64,000 bases of DNA from positions 2,271,345 to 2,335,344 of the forward strand of contig NZ_VCIX01000092.1 of NCBI RefSeq assembly GCF_006345825.1, given 5' to 3'. Of this stretch, positions 8,123 to 18,700 are shown piece after piece. The first letter of the stretch is position 1, and each line of letters starts with the position of its first letter. A program made the position numbers and the translations under genes. The notes under the pieces are model-generated. The model was not told where the DNA came from. It did no database searches and worked only from the letters and a program-made list of their open reading frames with translations. Origin of the DNA: Paenibacillus paridis (GTDB taxonomy: Bacteria; Bacillota; Bacilli; Paenibacillales; Paenibacillaceae).

Positions 8123-11100
8123 CTACTCTACTGCCAACCAATCGGCAATAATCAACCGTGCGACTGCTGCAAGGGTCACGATGTTAATTTCATTTTCTCC
8201 AGTAAGATCCGCTTTCTCAATATCAGACCAGCCTGCATCCCCTTGCTTCACGCCAAAGTATTTGGCAATGATGGAGAGATCGCGTATCGAAATACTTGTT
8301 GCCCCGTTCACAAGCGACACAATTGTAGAGTTAAAGGTTTGTAGCGCATGGTTGAGATCAGTAACAGCCTGATTAACCTGAGCCTGAGTCGTACTGCCGC
8401 TACTCAGCACATTCTTCGCTGCTGCAATGACACTGTTAAATGCCCCTCTGGCAGCCTGTGGATATTGGCCTACCTTGTTACCTTCAACCGTCTTGCTATA
8501 ACGATTCTCTGCTGAAGTAATAGCGTTTTGCAACGCTGCTTTATTCACAGGTTCAATTGGCGGATACGGAGTGACCGCATTCTGAAACGTTTGAACAGCT
8601 GACTGCAATACGCTTATGGCTGCAGTAATAGCAACTTGATTTGCTGCTGCATTCTCATTGACCGCTTGCGCAGCTTCAATCGCCGCTTGCAGCGAATTTT
8701 TCGCGCTCTGCGGATATTGCCCAGGCTGCGATCCTGCCACTGCTTGTGCATGAAACTGAGTTGCGGTTGCGATGAGAGCATTCAATGCTGTTTTATCTAC
8801 GCCAACTGCGATACCATGGACCGCTTGCTCGACATGGAAAGCTGCCTCATTATCCGTACCCGCAGATGTAAATTCAGTTATCGATACAGTCGCCGCGCCC
8901 GGTTCTGCATTCGCCAGTATTCGGCCTTTCAGCTTGAGTAGTTCACCATCTGACCATTCTTCATTATTTGTAAGCAAGAGAAGAATTTCTCCAGTTTCCG
9001 GCTTAATGGCGCTGCCGATCAATGACTGCTTAGTACTATTTAGCGCATAGGCCTGTTCATCGAGCATAACAATATCATCCTCGGAATTGTCCGGCGTGCC
9101 ATTGTCATCGACAATTGAAGCAAATTCAATCTTAGCTGGGTCATATTTCACAACGGCTTTTATCGTCTTGTAATCAGATGGGAGCTCCACCGCCTCCAAG
9201 CTAACTGACCATTCGATTGTTTGTCCCGCAAAGGCCGAAGTAGGACCGTTTAGTACCACTGTGTTTTTCACTTGCAGGCCTTCCATGGCTGCTTGCAGCG
9301 AAGCTTGTGCAGCATCCAACTGCTGCTGCGTCAAGCTGTTTGCTAATGCAGACTCTGCTGCTGCAATCGCTGTTTGAAGCGCAGCAACAGAAACTGCCGT
9401 GTATGACTCGCTGCTCGTCGCTTTTGCTGTTCCTACTAAAGTTATTAAAGACTCTTTATCCAGAACAGCTAGCGTTTCAGTCGTTACAATTAAAGCGATG
9501 CGATAATTCGGGTTATCATATCTGCTCGCTCCATATTGATTGGCATTCTGAGCAGCAGAACGGTTCATATGGAAGGAAAAGATTCCGTCACTCTCCTTCG
9601 CGTCGCTAGCCGCTTGGGTCATATCCACGTAATAGAAGCCTAACCCATTGGAATTAAATCGTGCAAATTCAGCGCCGGTTTCCGGTTTGTTATTATATGT
9701 TGTCGTATCTCCCCAATGATCAGCAATGCTGGAGAATAGGATGACCGAGTTCGGGCCGTATGTTTTATACAGCCTTAAGGTTGCACCTACAATTCTGCTG
9801 TTGGCGTCGAGGTGGGACAAATCGAACTTCACCATTCCTTCGCGGCCGCCTCCAACAACAAGTTCGGTTTCCTTGAAGGTCATATTGCCGTTGCTTCCGC
9901 CTGCACGAACATAAAAGTCATTTACTGGCGATAGGCTATAGCCCTTTCTTGCAGGCTCTGCTCCAGCTTTAACCTCAGCAAGAGCGTTCAACAGTGAAGT
10001 TGTAAAGCTTGCAGCAACCTCACTAGTGAGCACAACACCTCCACTGCTGTAATTCGGTGCCTTAGTCATTTCCAGCGCTTCTTTATACAGCTCGATCAGA
10101 TGATTCAGCTTCTTGCCTGCATTTTTCTCTTTCTGATCCACATATGGTTTTGCTGCTTCTAGAGCCTTAATCATCTCTGGGCGAATAGAGAAATCAACGC
10201 CGTCCCCGAATACACCTTTGTACGGATAGGCTGTGTATACAAGCTGCGGATCAAGCTGCAAGCCGGAGTAAACAGCCCAGCTTAATGCTGCAGTATCAGA
10301 AATCGTATAACCCTCCACCCCATTTGTAATCGCCGGCTGATACTTAAGAGTACTGCTTAGATCAGATGCAGACAGGGCGTCATATTTAATTTTATGGCTT
10401 TCATCCGTATTCGACAATTCAATGGAACGCACATTGGCAGGGTATGCCCAGACCAGCTTTAAAGTGTGTTTTCCAGAAATAGGCTGATTCAAGGGGATCC
10501 AGTCACTATTCGTGTACGTATTCCAATTAGTCGAACTAATTGCTCCTGTTCCACCAATTTTTGTACCTGCATTCGTCGCCGTTCCATCCAGATAGAAAGA
10601 AAGCATATCCGAGTTAGCCGTGACATTGGCTGTACCATTCGTGCTGTAGTTCACTCTGATTTTCGTATAGGATGGAAGTGTATTTATGACTAGGCTAATC
10701 GCTTCCTTCAACTGACCAATGCTTGCTGCTGATGGTGCGCTTTTCGCTAAAGCTTGCGCTGTAACCAGCTGATCATATACTTCTTTGTGTTCCAAATATA
10801 AATCAACAAGTCTTTCTTCGGTACCTGATTGCTTGATCAGATTGTCAATATAGCTGCTGCTGTCAAGCACTTCAACCTTAAGCGATTTGACCGTATAATT
10901 ACCGCTGTCATCCTTAGCCGTAATGACCAGCGTATAGAGGCCTGGTGTCACTCCTGATGGATCAATGGTCGCTACCCCGCCATTTTTACCATCAAAGTTG
11001 GTTTCTACAAAATTGATGCCGTCATGAAAGAGATCAACATGGACCGAATCTCCGTCCTGAACGGCAACATGGACATTTACAGCTTCTCCATTCGCCATAA

Positions 11101-13876
11101 GGGTCACGGCATTAAGCGTCATATTGGCTTCGGAGGTTAAACTAATGGACGGAGGCAGATTCCCCGGATCCAGCTCATAGCTATCAAGCAGCACTTCAGC
11201 ATCCGCCGATGGCGATTCAATCGCTAAGAAAACACTTCTCAGATTAGTTGGATAATCGAGTACATTGACATATTGCTGAGCAATATTAAAGCTGACCTTC
11301 GCCCATTCTCCATGCGTATTCGGAACCGTCATGGTTGCAAACGGCACTGATACAGAGGTTCTTTGCAAAAGAAGCTTTGAGACTGCATCAGACTTAACCA
11401 TAAAGGCCACATAGCTGTCCTTCGTTCTGTCGGTCTGCAGCGCTCCCTTGCTCAAATACAGCACGGAGCCATGGGAAACCTTGACGTATACGTGCTCACC
11501 TTCAGTACCAAGCGTGAAATCACCTCTCATAGGGATCGCCTGATCTTCGATTTGAATCGCTTTGTTTCCCGTTTCAACCGCTACGAGGCGGTCACGCTCT
11601 ACGTTTTTGTACGTTTTTAATACAATCGGCGACGTACCTTCGTATTTCAAGGTAATATCTTGAATTCCGGTAATTTTGCCAATGTCTTCAGTTGGAATTT
11701 CCGCCGTCACTTTCAGGAAAGAGCCCTGTGTGTGAAGCAAGCTGTAAGTGGCGATTTTGTTTACACCGCTGTACATGCTGATTTTCCCAGTCGCATCTGT
11801 TGTCTTGACATTGAACTCCGCATTGTTGTTACCGCTATCAAAATTCATCCGATTAAATGAAATCGATGCGCCGTTAGTCATCTCAACGCCTTCTTGCGTT
11901 ACACTTGCTCCATTAGCCAATACATCCGCTCTAGCTGCCTCGTTCTCGACACCTGCGAAATGGTTGGACAGAGCGAACCAGTCGAACGCAATTTGGTAGC
12001 TAAGCGCATTCGCACTACCGTAGTATTTGAAAGCGATTAAGTGCTTGCCTTGCGACAGCGGCTCGCTTAGCTTACCGGATATGGTTGCGTAATTCGTCCA
12101 CCAGCCTGTGTTCGGTGCCTGTAAAGTAGCTAGCAATTTACCCGCCTTTACATTGTCAAGCGTCACCTTAGTACGGTCTATTCCTGCGACGTTATCAAGC
12201 AAAACGACATCAATCTTGGTGCCGACGCTCGAGTTGCTGGCCGTACGCATCGTGATTGTATTGAAGCTTTCTTCCACATCCAGATCGTACCATGTGAAAT
12301 TATCCGCATAACGAACATCGTAAAGTACCGAACGCATGCCATCCACATCCTGGTATGTATTCGTGCTGATACTAGAGCTTCTACCAAGGAAATCATACGC
12401 TTGTTGTCTGTCATAGGCAGCTTTCGTTTCGGCATAGGTTGGCTGCTCAAGCGGTTGTGGAGCGCCCTTCACTACACCAGTAGCAAGATCTGCAGTACCG
12501 TACATCAACACATACCCCGTTGATGCTCCCAAACCGCCTGATTTGGTAATCAGCTCATTCAAAAATTTAATTTTGTCTTCCGTTCCGTTTAGCTTCGTCT
12601 CTTTATGATGAAGGTAGTAGCCATAAACATATTCACCCGCTGTATTCAGACCACGGCCATTATCGCTTACTGTAGTAAAATAATTGGTGTCTAAGGCTTC
12701 GCCTATCACACCCGAATTCGTATTGGCCCTCGTAAACGGAACCTCGTATCCCAAGTCATATTCGGCTAAATAGTTGGCCCCAGCCAATATGCGGTCATCA
12801 AGAAATTCAAATAAATCTTTACCTCCAGCTTGGTCCGTTACTTCGCCAAATGTCGCCGATGCGGGATCTGAATCAACCTTTGTACCCTGTACCTTCGTCA
12901 TGAACGCGATCTGAGCCAATAAATCCACGTTAATGGAAGCATGACCGATATCCCTGCCTATTTCAATAAGCTGTACATGGGGCTCGACAGGCTCTCCTGT
13001 TTTCTCGTCCACGGTCATAAATCTGATTTGGTTAAAAATATCCCCTGACTTGCCTCTGAATTCAGCGGTTTTGTTCGTAGTTGCCCATTCTACCGCTTCC
13101 TTGTACCAATCCATATTGTCAGAGAAAATAGCAGCCATCATGAATGCCGACGTATTAATGCCATGCTGATTCATCCATCGGCTATTGCTCCGGTAGAAAG
13201 AGCCTTCATTAAAAGCCATCAAGAAATTATCGATGAAACGGGTGGTATCCTGATCCGTCCAATTCCAGACGCTTTCTTCATCCGAATTCGTATAACGGAG
13301 CAGTTCAGCTGCTCGTACCATATTTTGCATCGCATCGCCCATACTGATATGTGAATCATAGAACCCGACCGGGTTTGTGGGGTCGATTTGCGACCATAGA
13401 CGAATAACCTCCATCGCTTTAGCTCTGTATCTTTCGTCGCCTGTTGCCGTCCACATGACCGCATGGCTAAATGCCGCGGCGGCATCAACTTTGGCTTCCT
13501 TCGCTTTGGCATCGTTATCAATTTTTGTGTAGGCAGGTTGTGTAGGATCAACTTTACTCTTGTTGCGCACATCATAATCAAGCGAAGCACTAGGCGTTCT
13601 CCGGAAATTATCAAAAGCGCTCAACCACGGTTCTGCGCCGATAGCAATCTTCTCTTGCATCAGCTCAAGCGAATCAGCGTTCAAGCCTGCAGATGGATGA
13701 ACGATTCCACTTGCACTCGTCGTTCTGATAATATCTGGTTGTGTCTTGATAACTGATGCTGTCGCTTGTGACTGATCTTTTGCTGCCGCGGCCGGCAGCG
13801 TCAATGATGTGATGAGCATGACAGCTGCTGTTACAACCGCTACAAATCTAGTAAACTTTACTTTTTTTAACAACAT
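8123..13876 (-). CDS. Secreted multi-domain alginate-lyase-fold enzyme with cohesin and dockerin-like modules
   Basis: Very large secreted enzyme, 1917 residues, start ATG 13876 with GGGAGG seven bases upstream. Signal peptide about 1-32. Residues about 60-440 match the alginate-lyase (alpha/alpha) fold; candidate catalytic residues are in RWMNQHGINTS (Asn236-His238) and GRDIGHA (near 308-314). Then come a CBM6-like module (about 510-640), further beta-sandwich domains, a DNRLRE/CBM96-like module (about 1320-1470, DFYVRAGG), a FIVAR repeat, a cohesin-like domain (about 1540-1690, VVKYDPAKIEFAS), two more FIVAR repeats and a dockerin-like end (about 1856-1917). It follows the SLH-anchored cohesin protein by 72 bases. 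The exact substrate is uncertain: alginate or another uronic-acid polysaccharide or glycosaminoglycan. The first calcium loop of the dockerin is degenerate (see findings). Confidence 0.88.
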   Translation of the reverse strand: MLLKKVKFTRFVAVVTAAVMLITSLTLPAAAAKDQSQATASVIKTQPDIIRTTSASGIVHPSAGLNADSLELMQEKIAIGAEPWLSAFDNFRRTPSASLDYDVRNKSKVDPTQPAYTKIDNDAKAKEAKVDAAAAFSHAVMWTATGDERYRAKAMEVIRLWSQIDPTNPVGFYDSHISMGDAMQNMVRAAELLRYTNSDEESVWNWTDQDTTRFIDNFLMAFNEGSFYRSNSRWMNQHGINTSAFMMAAIFSDNMDWYKEAVEWATTNKTAEFRGKSGDIFNQIRFMTVDEKTGEPVEPHVQLIEIGRDIGHASINVDLLAQIAFMTKVQGTKVDSDPASATFGEVTDQAGGKDLFEFLDDRILAGANYLAEYDLGYEVPFTRANTNSGVIGEALDTNYFTTVSDNGRGLNTAGEYVYGYYLHHKETKLNGTEDKIKFLNELITKSGGLGASTGYVLMYGTADLATGVVKGAPQPLEQPTYAETKAAYDRQQAYDFLGRSSSISTNTYQDVDGMRSVLYDVRYADNFTWYDLDVEESFNTITMRTASNSSVGTKIDVVLLDNVAGIDRTKVTLDNVKAGKLLATLQAPNTGWWTNYATISGKLSEPLSQGKHLIAFKYYGSANALSYQIAFDWFALSNHFAGVENEAARADVLANGASVTQEGVEMTNGASISFNRMNFDSGNNNAEFNVKTTDATGKISMYSGVNKIATYSLLHTQGSFLKVTAEIPTEDIGKITGIQDITLKYEGTSPIVLKTYKNVERDRLVAVETGNKAIQIEDQAIPMRGDFTLGTEGEHVYVKVSHGSVLYLSKGALQTDRTKDSYVAFMVKSDAVSKLLLQRTSVSVPFATMTVPNTHGEWAKVSFNIAQQYVNVLDYPTNLRSVFLAIESPSADAEVLLDSYELDPGNLPPSISLTSEANMTLNAVTLMANGEAVNVHVAVQDGDSVHVDLFHDGINFVETNFDGKNGGVATIDPSGVTPGLYTLVITAKDDSGNYTVKSLKVEVLDSSSYIDNLIKQSGTEERLVDLYLEHKEVYDQLVTAQALAKSAPSAASIGQLKEAISLVINTLPSYTKIRVNYSTNGTANVTANSDMLSFYLDGTATNAGTKIGGTGAISSTNWNTYTNSDWIPLNQPISGKHTLKLVWAYPANVRSIELSNTDESHKIKYDALSASDLSSTLKYQPAITNGVEGYTISDTAALSWAVYSGLQLDPQLVYTAYPYKGVFGDGVDFSIRPEMIKALEAAKPYVDQKEKNAGKKLNHLIELYKEALEMTKAPNYSSGGVVLTSEVAASFTTSLLNALAEVKAGAEPARKGYSLSPVNDFYVRAGGSNGNMTFKETELVVGGGREGMVKFDLSHLDANSRIVGATLRLYKTYGPNSVILFSSIADHWGDTTTYNNKPETGAEFARFNSNGLGFYYVDMTQAASDAKESDGIFSFHMNRSAAQNANQYGASRYDNPNYRIALIVTTETLAVLDKESLITLVGTAKATSSESYTAVSVAALQTAIAAAESALANSLTQQQLDAAQASLQAAMEGLQVKNTVVLNGPTSAFAGQTIEWSVSLEAVELPSDYKTIKAVVKYDPAKIEFASIVDDNGTPDNSEDDIVMLDEQAYALNSTKQSLIGSAIKPETGEILLLLTNNEEWSDGELLKLKGRILANAEPGAATVSITEFTSAGTDNEAAFHVEQAVHGIAVGVDKTALNALIATATQFHAQAVAGSQPGQYPQSAKNSLQAAIEAAQAVNENAAANQVAITAAISVLQSAVQTFQNAVTPYPPIEPVNKAALQNAITSAENRYSKTVEGNKVGQYPQAARGAFNSVIAAAKNVLSSGSTTQAQVNQAVTDLNHALQTFNSTIVSLVNGATSISIRDLSIIAKYFGVKQGDAGWSDIEKADLTGENEINIVTLAAVARLIIADWLAVE

Positions 13877-13948
13877 GCTTGTACCTCCCTATTAGTCATG
13901 AATCTTACTATAATTGCTCATTTCGATGCTTCAATTTAAAACACGTTG

Positions 13949-14965
13949 CTATTGCGCCATTTTGTTAAGTACATTCATTAGTACCGTGACAGCTTCGGCT
14001 CTCGTTAGCTGATCATTTGGTGCAAAGCGATTGTCCCCTTTCCCTTTAATAATTCCTGCATCTACAGCGCTCTTAACATAAAGCTTAGCCCATGCAGCAA
14101 TCTCGCTTTCATCAGCGAAGCCCGTCTCTCCCCCTTCACTCGAATACAGAGTTGCTGCCCTTACGACCATTGCCGCCATTTCTGCTCGGCTGATAGTACG
14201 ATTGGCACGAAACGTATTGTCGTTGTATCCACTGACCGCTTTGGCTGCAACAGCAGAAGAAATATAAGGCTTAGCCCATTCGGGTATTTGTGCAGTGTCC
14301 GCGAAAACCAGCTCTGAACCTTCAGGAAGTTTAAGCGCTCGGGTGAGCATGGCAGCAAACTCAGCTCTCGTCACTTGTTGATTCGGCATGAATTGGTTAT
14401 TTTTGTATCCGCTTACAAAACCAAGCTCCGCAGCAGCTTTGATATTTTTCTCGGCCCAATGTCCGGATATGTCAGTAAACAAAATCGCTCCCGCTCCACC
14501 ATCTACTTTGACATTTTGGTTAATTTTAGGAAGGGTTGATTGCAGTTTAGAATCTACAAGTGTAGCCTTGTTTAGTGTGAATTTTGCTTCACCGCCCCCA
14601 ATTCGTTCAAATACTAAATCGGCGATAGAAAAACTGCCTGTATTGCCCTCGACTGGGCCTGTTTTGGTATGGGCGAATGCAATTGAATTGCCTTTAATAA
14701 CAGCTGGAATGGTGAAACCCATCATCGTACTTGAGGATTTCTTCAACTTCATTCGAAGCGGATCGAAGGTCAGTGTCAGGTCAAATGCATATAAATCATT
14801 GAAATTGGTCCCTGAGATGTTGATTTGAACCTCACCTTTCACTTCATTCGCCGATAACTGCAATTCAGGGGAAGCTGGCGCTGGCGCTGCCATTGCCGTT
14901 GTTGGTACAAGCAGTATTGTACATAGACAAACAATCATTAACCAAGATAAATTTACTTGCTTCAA
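13949..14965 (-). CDS. Cell-surface cohesin protein with three SLH domains
   Basis: Small secreted protein of about 338 residues. I prefer the TTG at 14965 (LKQVNLSW) because GGATGG lies eight bases upstream; the ATG at 14977 has GAAAGG directly abutting it. Signal peptide ends near TTAMAAPAPA. The first mature domain (about 35-165) is cohesin-like: LQLSANEV at the start, LYAFDLTLTFDPLRMKL and IADLVFERIGGG strands. Three SLH motifs follow (FTDISGHWAEKNI, FADTAQIPEWAKPYI, FADESEIAAWAKLYV, each with a TRAE- or SRAE-type end), which bind pyruvylated secondary wall polymer. It is the first gene of the pair with the dockerin-bearing lyase, so it may tether that enzyme to the wall; that link is inference. 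Confidence 0.88.
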   Translation of the reverse strand: MKQVNLSWLMIVCLCTILLVPTTAMAAPAPASPELQLSANEVKGEVQINISGTNFNDLYAFDLTLTFDPLRMKLKKSSSTMMGFTIPAVIKGNSIAFAHTKTGPVEGNTGSFSIADLVFERIGGGEAKFTLNKATLVDSKLQSTLPKINQNVKVDGGAGAILFTDISGHWAEKNIKAAAELGFVSGYKNNQFMPNQQVTRAEFAAMLTRALKLPEGSELVFADTAQIPEWAKPYISSAVAAKAVSGYNDNTFRANRTISRAEMAAMVVRAATLYSSEGGETGFADESEIAAWAKLYVKSAVDAGIIKGKGDNRFAPNDQLTRAEAVTVLMNVLNKMAQ

Positions 14966-14989
14966 AATCCCTACCATCCTTTCATACTA

Positions 14990-15480
14990 ATATTAGAATG
15001 CGCTTACAACTTCGTGCCATCACAGCTCCCTTGGTCGTTCATTGCATGCTTCCATACAATAAAGCAACTCTAGCACAGTTAGCTTTTTTATTGAGTGATA
15101 TAATTTTGTGAAATAGTGCCATTATTTCTGATTTGCATGCAATCACAAAAGTTTTTCTTCTGTAATTGGATAATTTTAGTTAAAAAATAAACAATATACA
15201 GAACCTTACATTCTAGCGCTGCTGACCATAGAACACCATGTAATAATCACATAGTATCTCAAGCCCATATGCTCCCCTTAACACTATCCGCGTTGGGTAA
15301 CTTGCATTTCAAATTTCTCAAAATCAACCTTCATCTTGACCGTGATCGGCAGGCAGCTGAATTACTCACCCCAAAAGTCGTTGTCCTCCATACAGACCAT
15401 CGAATGTGCTCATGGCTCAGTGAATGGAAGGCGAAATCCCATTGGGCAGTACTTGAAAATCTACTATTTTAATCTGCTAT
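14990..15480. other. Gene-free upstream region of the cohesin/SLH-lyase pair
   Basis: About 490 bases with no convincing coding frame on either strand. It must hold the promoter of the cohesin/SLH gene (AT-rich stretch around 15110-15200). Short frames near 15270-15470 have no ribosome site and no recognisable family. Confidence 0.4.
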
Positions 15481-15495
15481 CATCTTCATTCCTGA

Positions 15496-15540
15496 CAAAA
15501 AAAACAAGACCTGCCTCTATTTCGAGATAGCTGGTCTTGT
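15496..15540 (-). terminator. Rho-independent terminator downstream of the GH2 gene
   Basis: On the minus strand ACAAGACC pairs with GGTCTTGT, with an imperfect inner stem (GCTATCT with AGAGGC), directly followed by eight T. It is the first strong terminator after the beta-galactosidase stop at 15753, leaving a 210-base trailer that contains only a weak 65-codon frame. Confidence 0.75.
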
Positions 15541-15752
15541 GTATATTCCATCTGACTGACTTTCCAAAGCTTGAAAGCTTCATCTGCAGTAGCCACAAAG
15601 AATCCCTCCCCTTTGTAGCAAATTGGTATAAATCCGGAATTTCTGTTATCAAAATGGATAGATCGGACTTGGGAATCCTGCATTTATGAACCGATGCTTG
15701 TCTCTCATGATCCACCAACTCCCAATGAAATACTCAATAAAAAAAATCGCGC

Positions 15753-18700
15753 TTAGATTAATTCATCTTCTTTAAAGACGGGTAAGATCGTCATAGAGAA
15801 TTGAATGTTCTTCTCCTTAAGCTGGTACGTCTCAAGCAACTCAGGGCCACATGAGGCCGAACCGACACCGCTCATTTTGTAATCGACATGAACAAACGTT
15901 TGCTCCCGCTCTTGTAGCTCATGATCATGAGCCGCTTGCTCCAAGTCACTGATACTGTATTTGGAAGCATTAAATGAGAACGTTTGCTTCGAACAGAATA
16001 GAAGCCCCATGCCTAAGCGGTTGGATACGACAGCCCATTCCGTCCCGTAACGGGACCCATTTTCTTGCGGCATAATATAGTTTTCATGGAGCTCCTGGAC
16101 CGTTTTTACAAAACGCCCCATTCGGACACTGTGCCTCTTATCGATATAACTCTCGTGGGGACCAAAGCCCAAATATTCTACTTCATTATTCCCTTGCGGC
16201 ATGACGATCTCGAAACCAAAACGAGGTAAATAAACAAAGCTCTCTTTGTCTCTTATCTTAGCATCCGTGGACAATGTAATGGAACCTCCTGCCTCTACAC
16301 GCCATACCGTTGTACCACGCATAATCGTATATCGGTTCGAAGCTGCCAAGGAGAAATATACCTTTACCTCAACAGATGACGGGCTAGTTTGCTCCCAATG
16401 GCATTCATAAACTTTGGTCTGCGCACGGTCATAACCTTCTGCCCGCCAATTCCGAACGGCATGCATATCATTATCCAGCGGAGCTCGCCAAATGGAATAG
16501 GTTATGGGACGATCCAGCATTTCAAGTTCATTTCGCTGAATGCTTATGAGCGTTCCTTGGTCTAAACAGAAGACATAGCGGAAATCATGGCCATCTACCC
16601 TTAACACGCCATTCTCTTCAACAACGGTCAGAGAAGAATTACCCTTTCTATTGCAAATCAGATTTGAAAAGTCGTTCTCCTCTGCCTTTTCTTGAAGCGC
16701 GAATTGCGCAAAGGCGATCTCATATCCAACTCCTCCCCAAGCTGTATCCTGATTAAGCCGAAATGATAAAGTGAGATAACTGCTACCATACGTATTCGGT
16801 AAGCTGTAAGGCAGAACGATTGCCTGTTGTTGGCCTGCTTGTGCTTCTAGCTGCCAGACTTGCCCTTGTTCCTGTAAGATACCATCAAGTTCCACTTTCC
16901 AAAAAAGAGAAACATGAGATAAATCAATAAAATCATAAAGATTAACGATTTGTAGGCTTCCCTTCGATAGTTCCTCCGCTATCACCCGAATCGGAGCAAT
17001 GACTTGCTTGAGCTCAAGCAATCCTGTATGAGGTCTACGATCGGGATAGACAAGTCCATCGATACAGAAATTACCATCATGAGGGCGGTCATGATCTCCA
17101 AGGTCACCACCGTAGGCATAATAAGTCCTTCCATCCGCTGTCTTAGCCAGCATCCCATGGTCGCTCCATTCCCATACACAGCCGCCCATCAGCTTGGGAT
17201 ATTTATAAATAACATCCCAATAATCCTTCAGATCCCCTGAGCTATTCCCCATCGCATGACTGTATTCGCATAGAAACATTGGCATCTTGTTATTCTCATT
17301 TTGAGCGTAGACTTCCAAATCCTTTGCGGACGCATACATCTTACTTTTCATGTCCAAACAAGAAATGTCCGAATGTCCCTTCATTTCAGGTGCCGTGCAT
17401 TCATAATGAACCGGGCGTGACGCATCTCTCTCTCTTGTCCATTTGGCCATTGCGATATGGTTCAAGCTGTAACCCGATTCATTTCCCATGGACCAGATGA
17501 CAACTGAAGGCTGATTCTTATCTCTTTCAACCATTCGAACAGCCCGCTCTTTAAACGCTTCAAGCCAATCAGGATCTGCGGAAAGAAAATGAAAGGAACC
17601 GTTCTTGAATTCACCGGACTGACCGGTACCATGGCATTCAAGATCTGCTTCATCCATAATATAAAAACCATACTCATTACACAGCTCCAGAAAGCGAGGA
17701 TCATTTGGGTAATGGGAGGTACGAATCGTATTGATATTGTGCTGCTTCATAACAAGCAGGTCCTCAATCATGGCTTTCATAGGGACCGTGTGCCCCAATT
17801 CTGGATGCGAATCATGGCGATTGACACCTTTAAGCTTTACCGCTTTTCCATTTAGGAGGAATACACTGTCTTTAACCTCTACCTGGCGAAAACCAACTTG
17901 GAAAACCAATGTTTCATTACCTGCCGAAACGAACAACTTATACAGGTTAGGCATTTCAGCACTCCAAAGGTCAGGCTGTTTCACCTCAAGCTCTATTGTT
18001 CCAGAGCCTTCGATAACAGACTTGCTCTTGGCAATGGAGACTCCTTTCGAATCCTTCAATTCCGCAGTTACCTCAAGTACTCCGGTTGTTTCAATCTCTG
18101 ACTGTAAAATAGCTTTGGAGAAATCTGCTTGATGGTTCTGCTTGTTAAACACATCGCGAATATGCTGCTTGTCCCGTGCAATCATATACACATCACGGAA
18201 AATACCATTAAAACGCCACATATCCTGATCCTCAAGGTATGTTCCGTCACACCACTTAAGTACCATTAACGCCATACGGTTAACCCCTGGACGCAAGTAG
18301 GATTGGATATTAAATTCAGCCGGCATCCGGCTGCCTTGACTATAGCCAGCAAAATGACCATTCACCCATAAGTAAAAGCAAGAACTAACGCCTTCAAATA
18401 CGACAAAGTTTTCCTTCCCCTCGCCATTTGCAGACAGTAGAAAATCACGGACATATAATCCGGCTGGATTAGTGTTCGGTACATAGGGAGGATCGTTAGG
18501 GATTGGATAATGATAGTTCAGATAATGCATTTGGTCGTACCCGTTGGTCTGCCAACAGGAGGGAACAAGCAAATCATTCCAACTGCTCGTATCCCATTTG
18601 TCCATATAGAAAGGCTCCCTAACTTCCTTAACACTAGAGTGATACTGAAATTTCCAGTTACCGTTAAGAGTCCGATAGCTGGGTGATTGCCCTCGTCGAC

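Noticed and set aside
15486..15683. Minus-strand frame of 65 codons (FVATADEAFKLWKVSQMEYT) behind the GH2 gene
   Set aside because: It has no ribosome site, is preceded directly by a stop, and its end lies inside a strong terminator. It could be a fragment, but I cannot support a gene.
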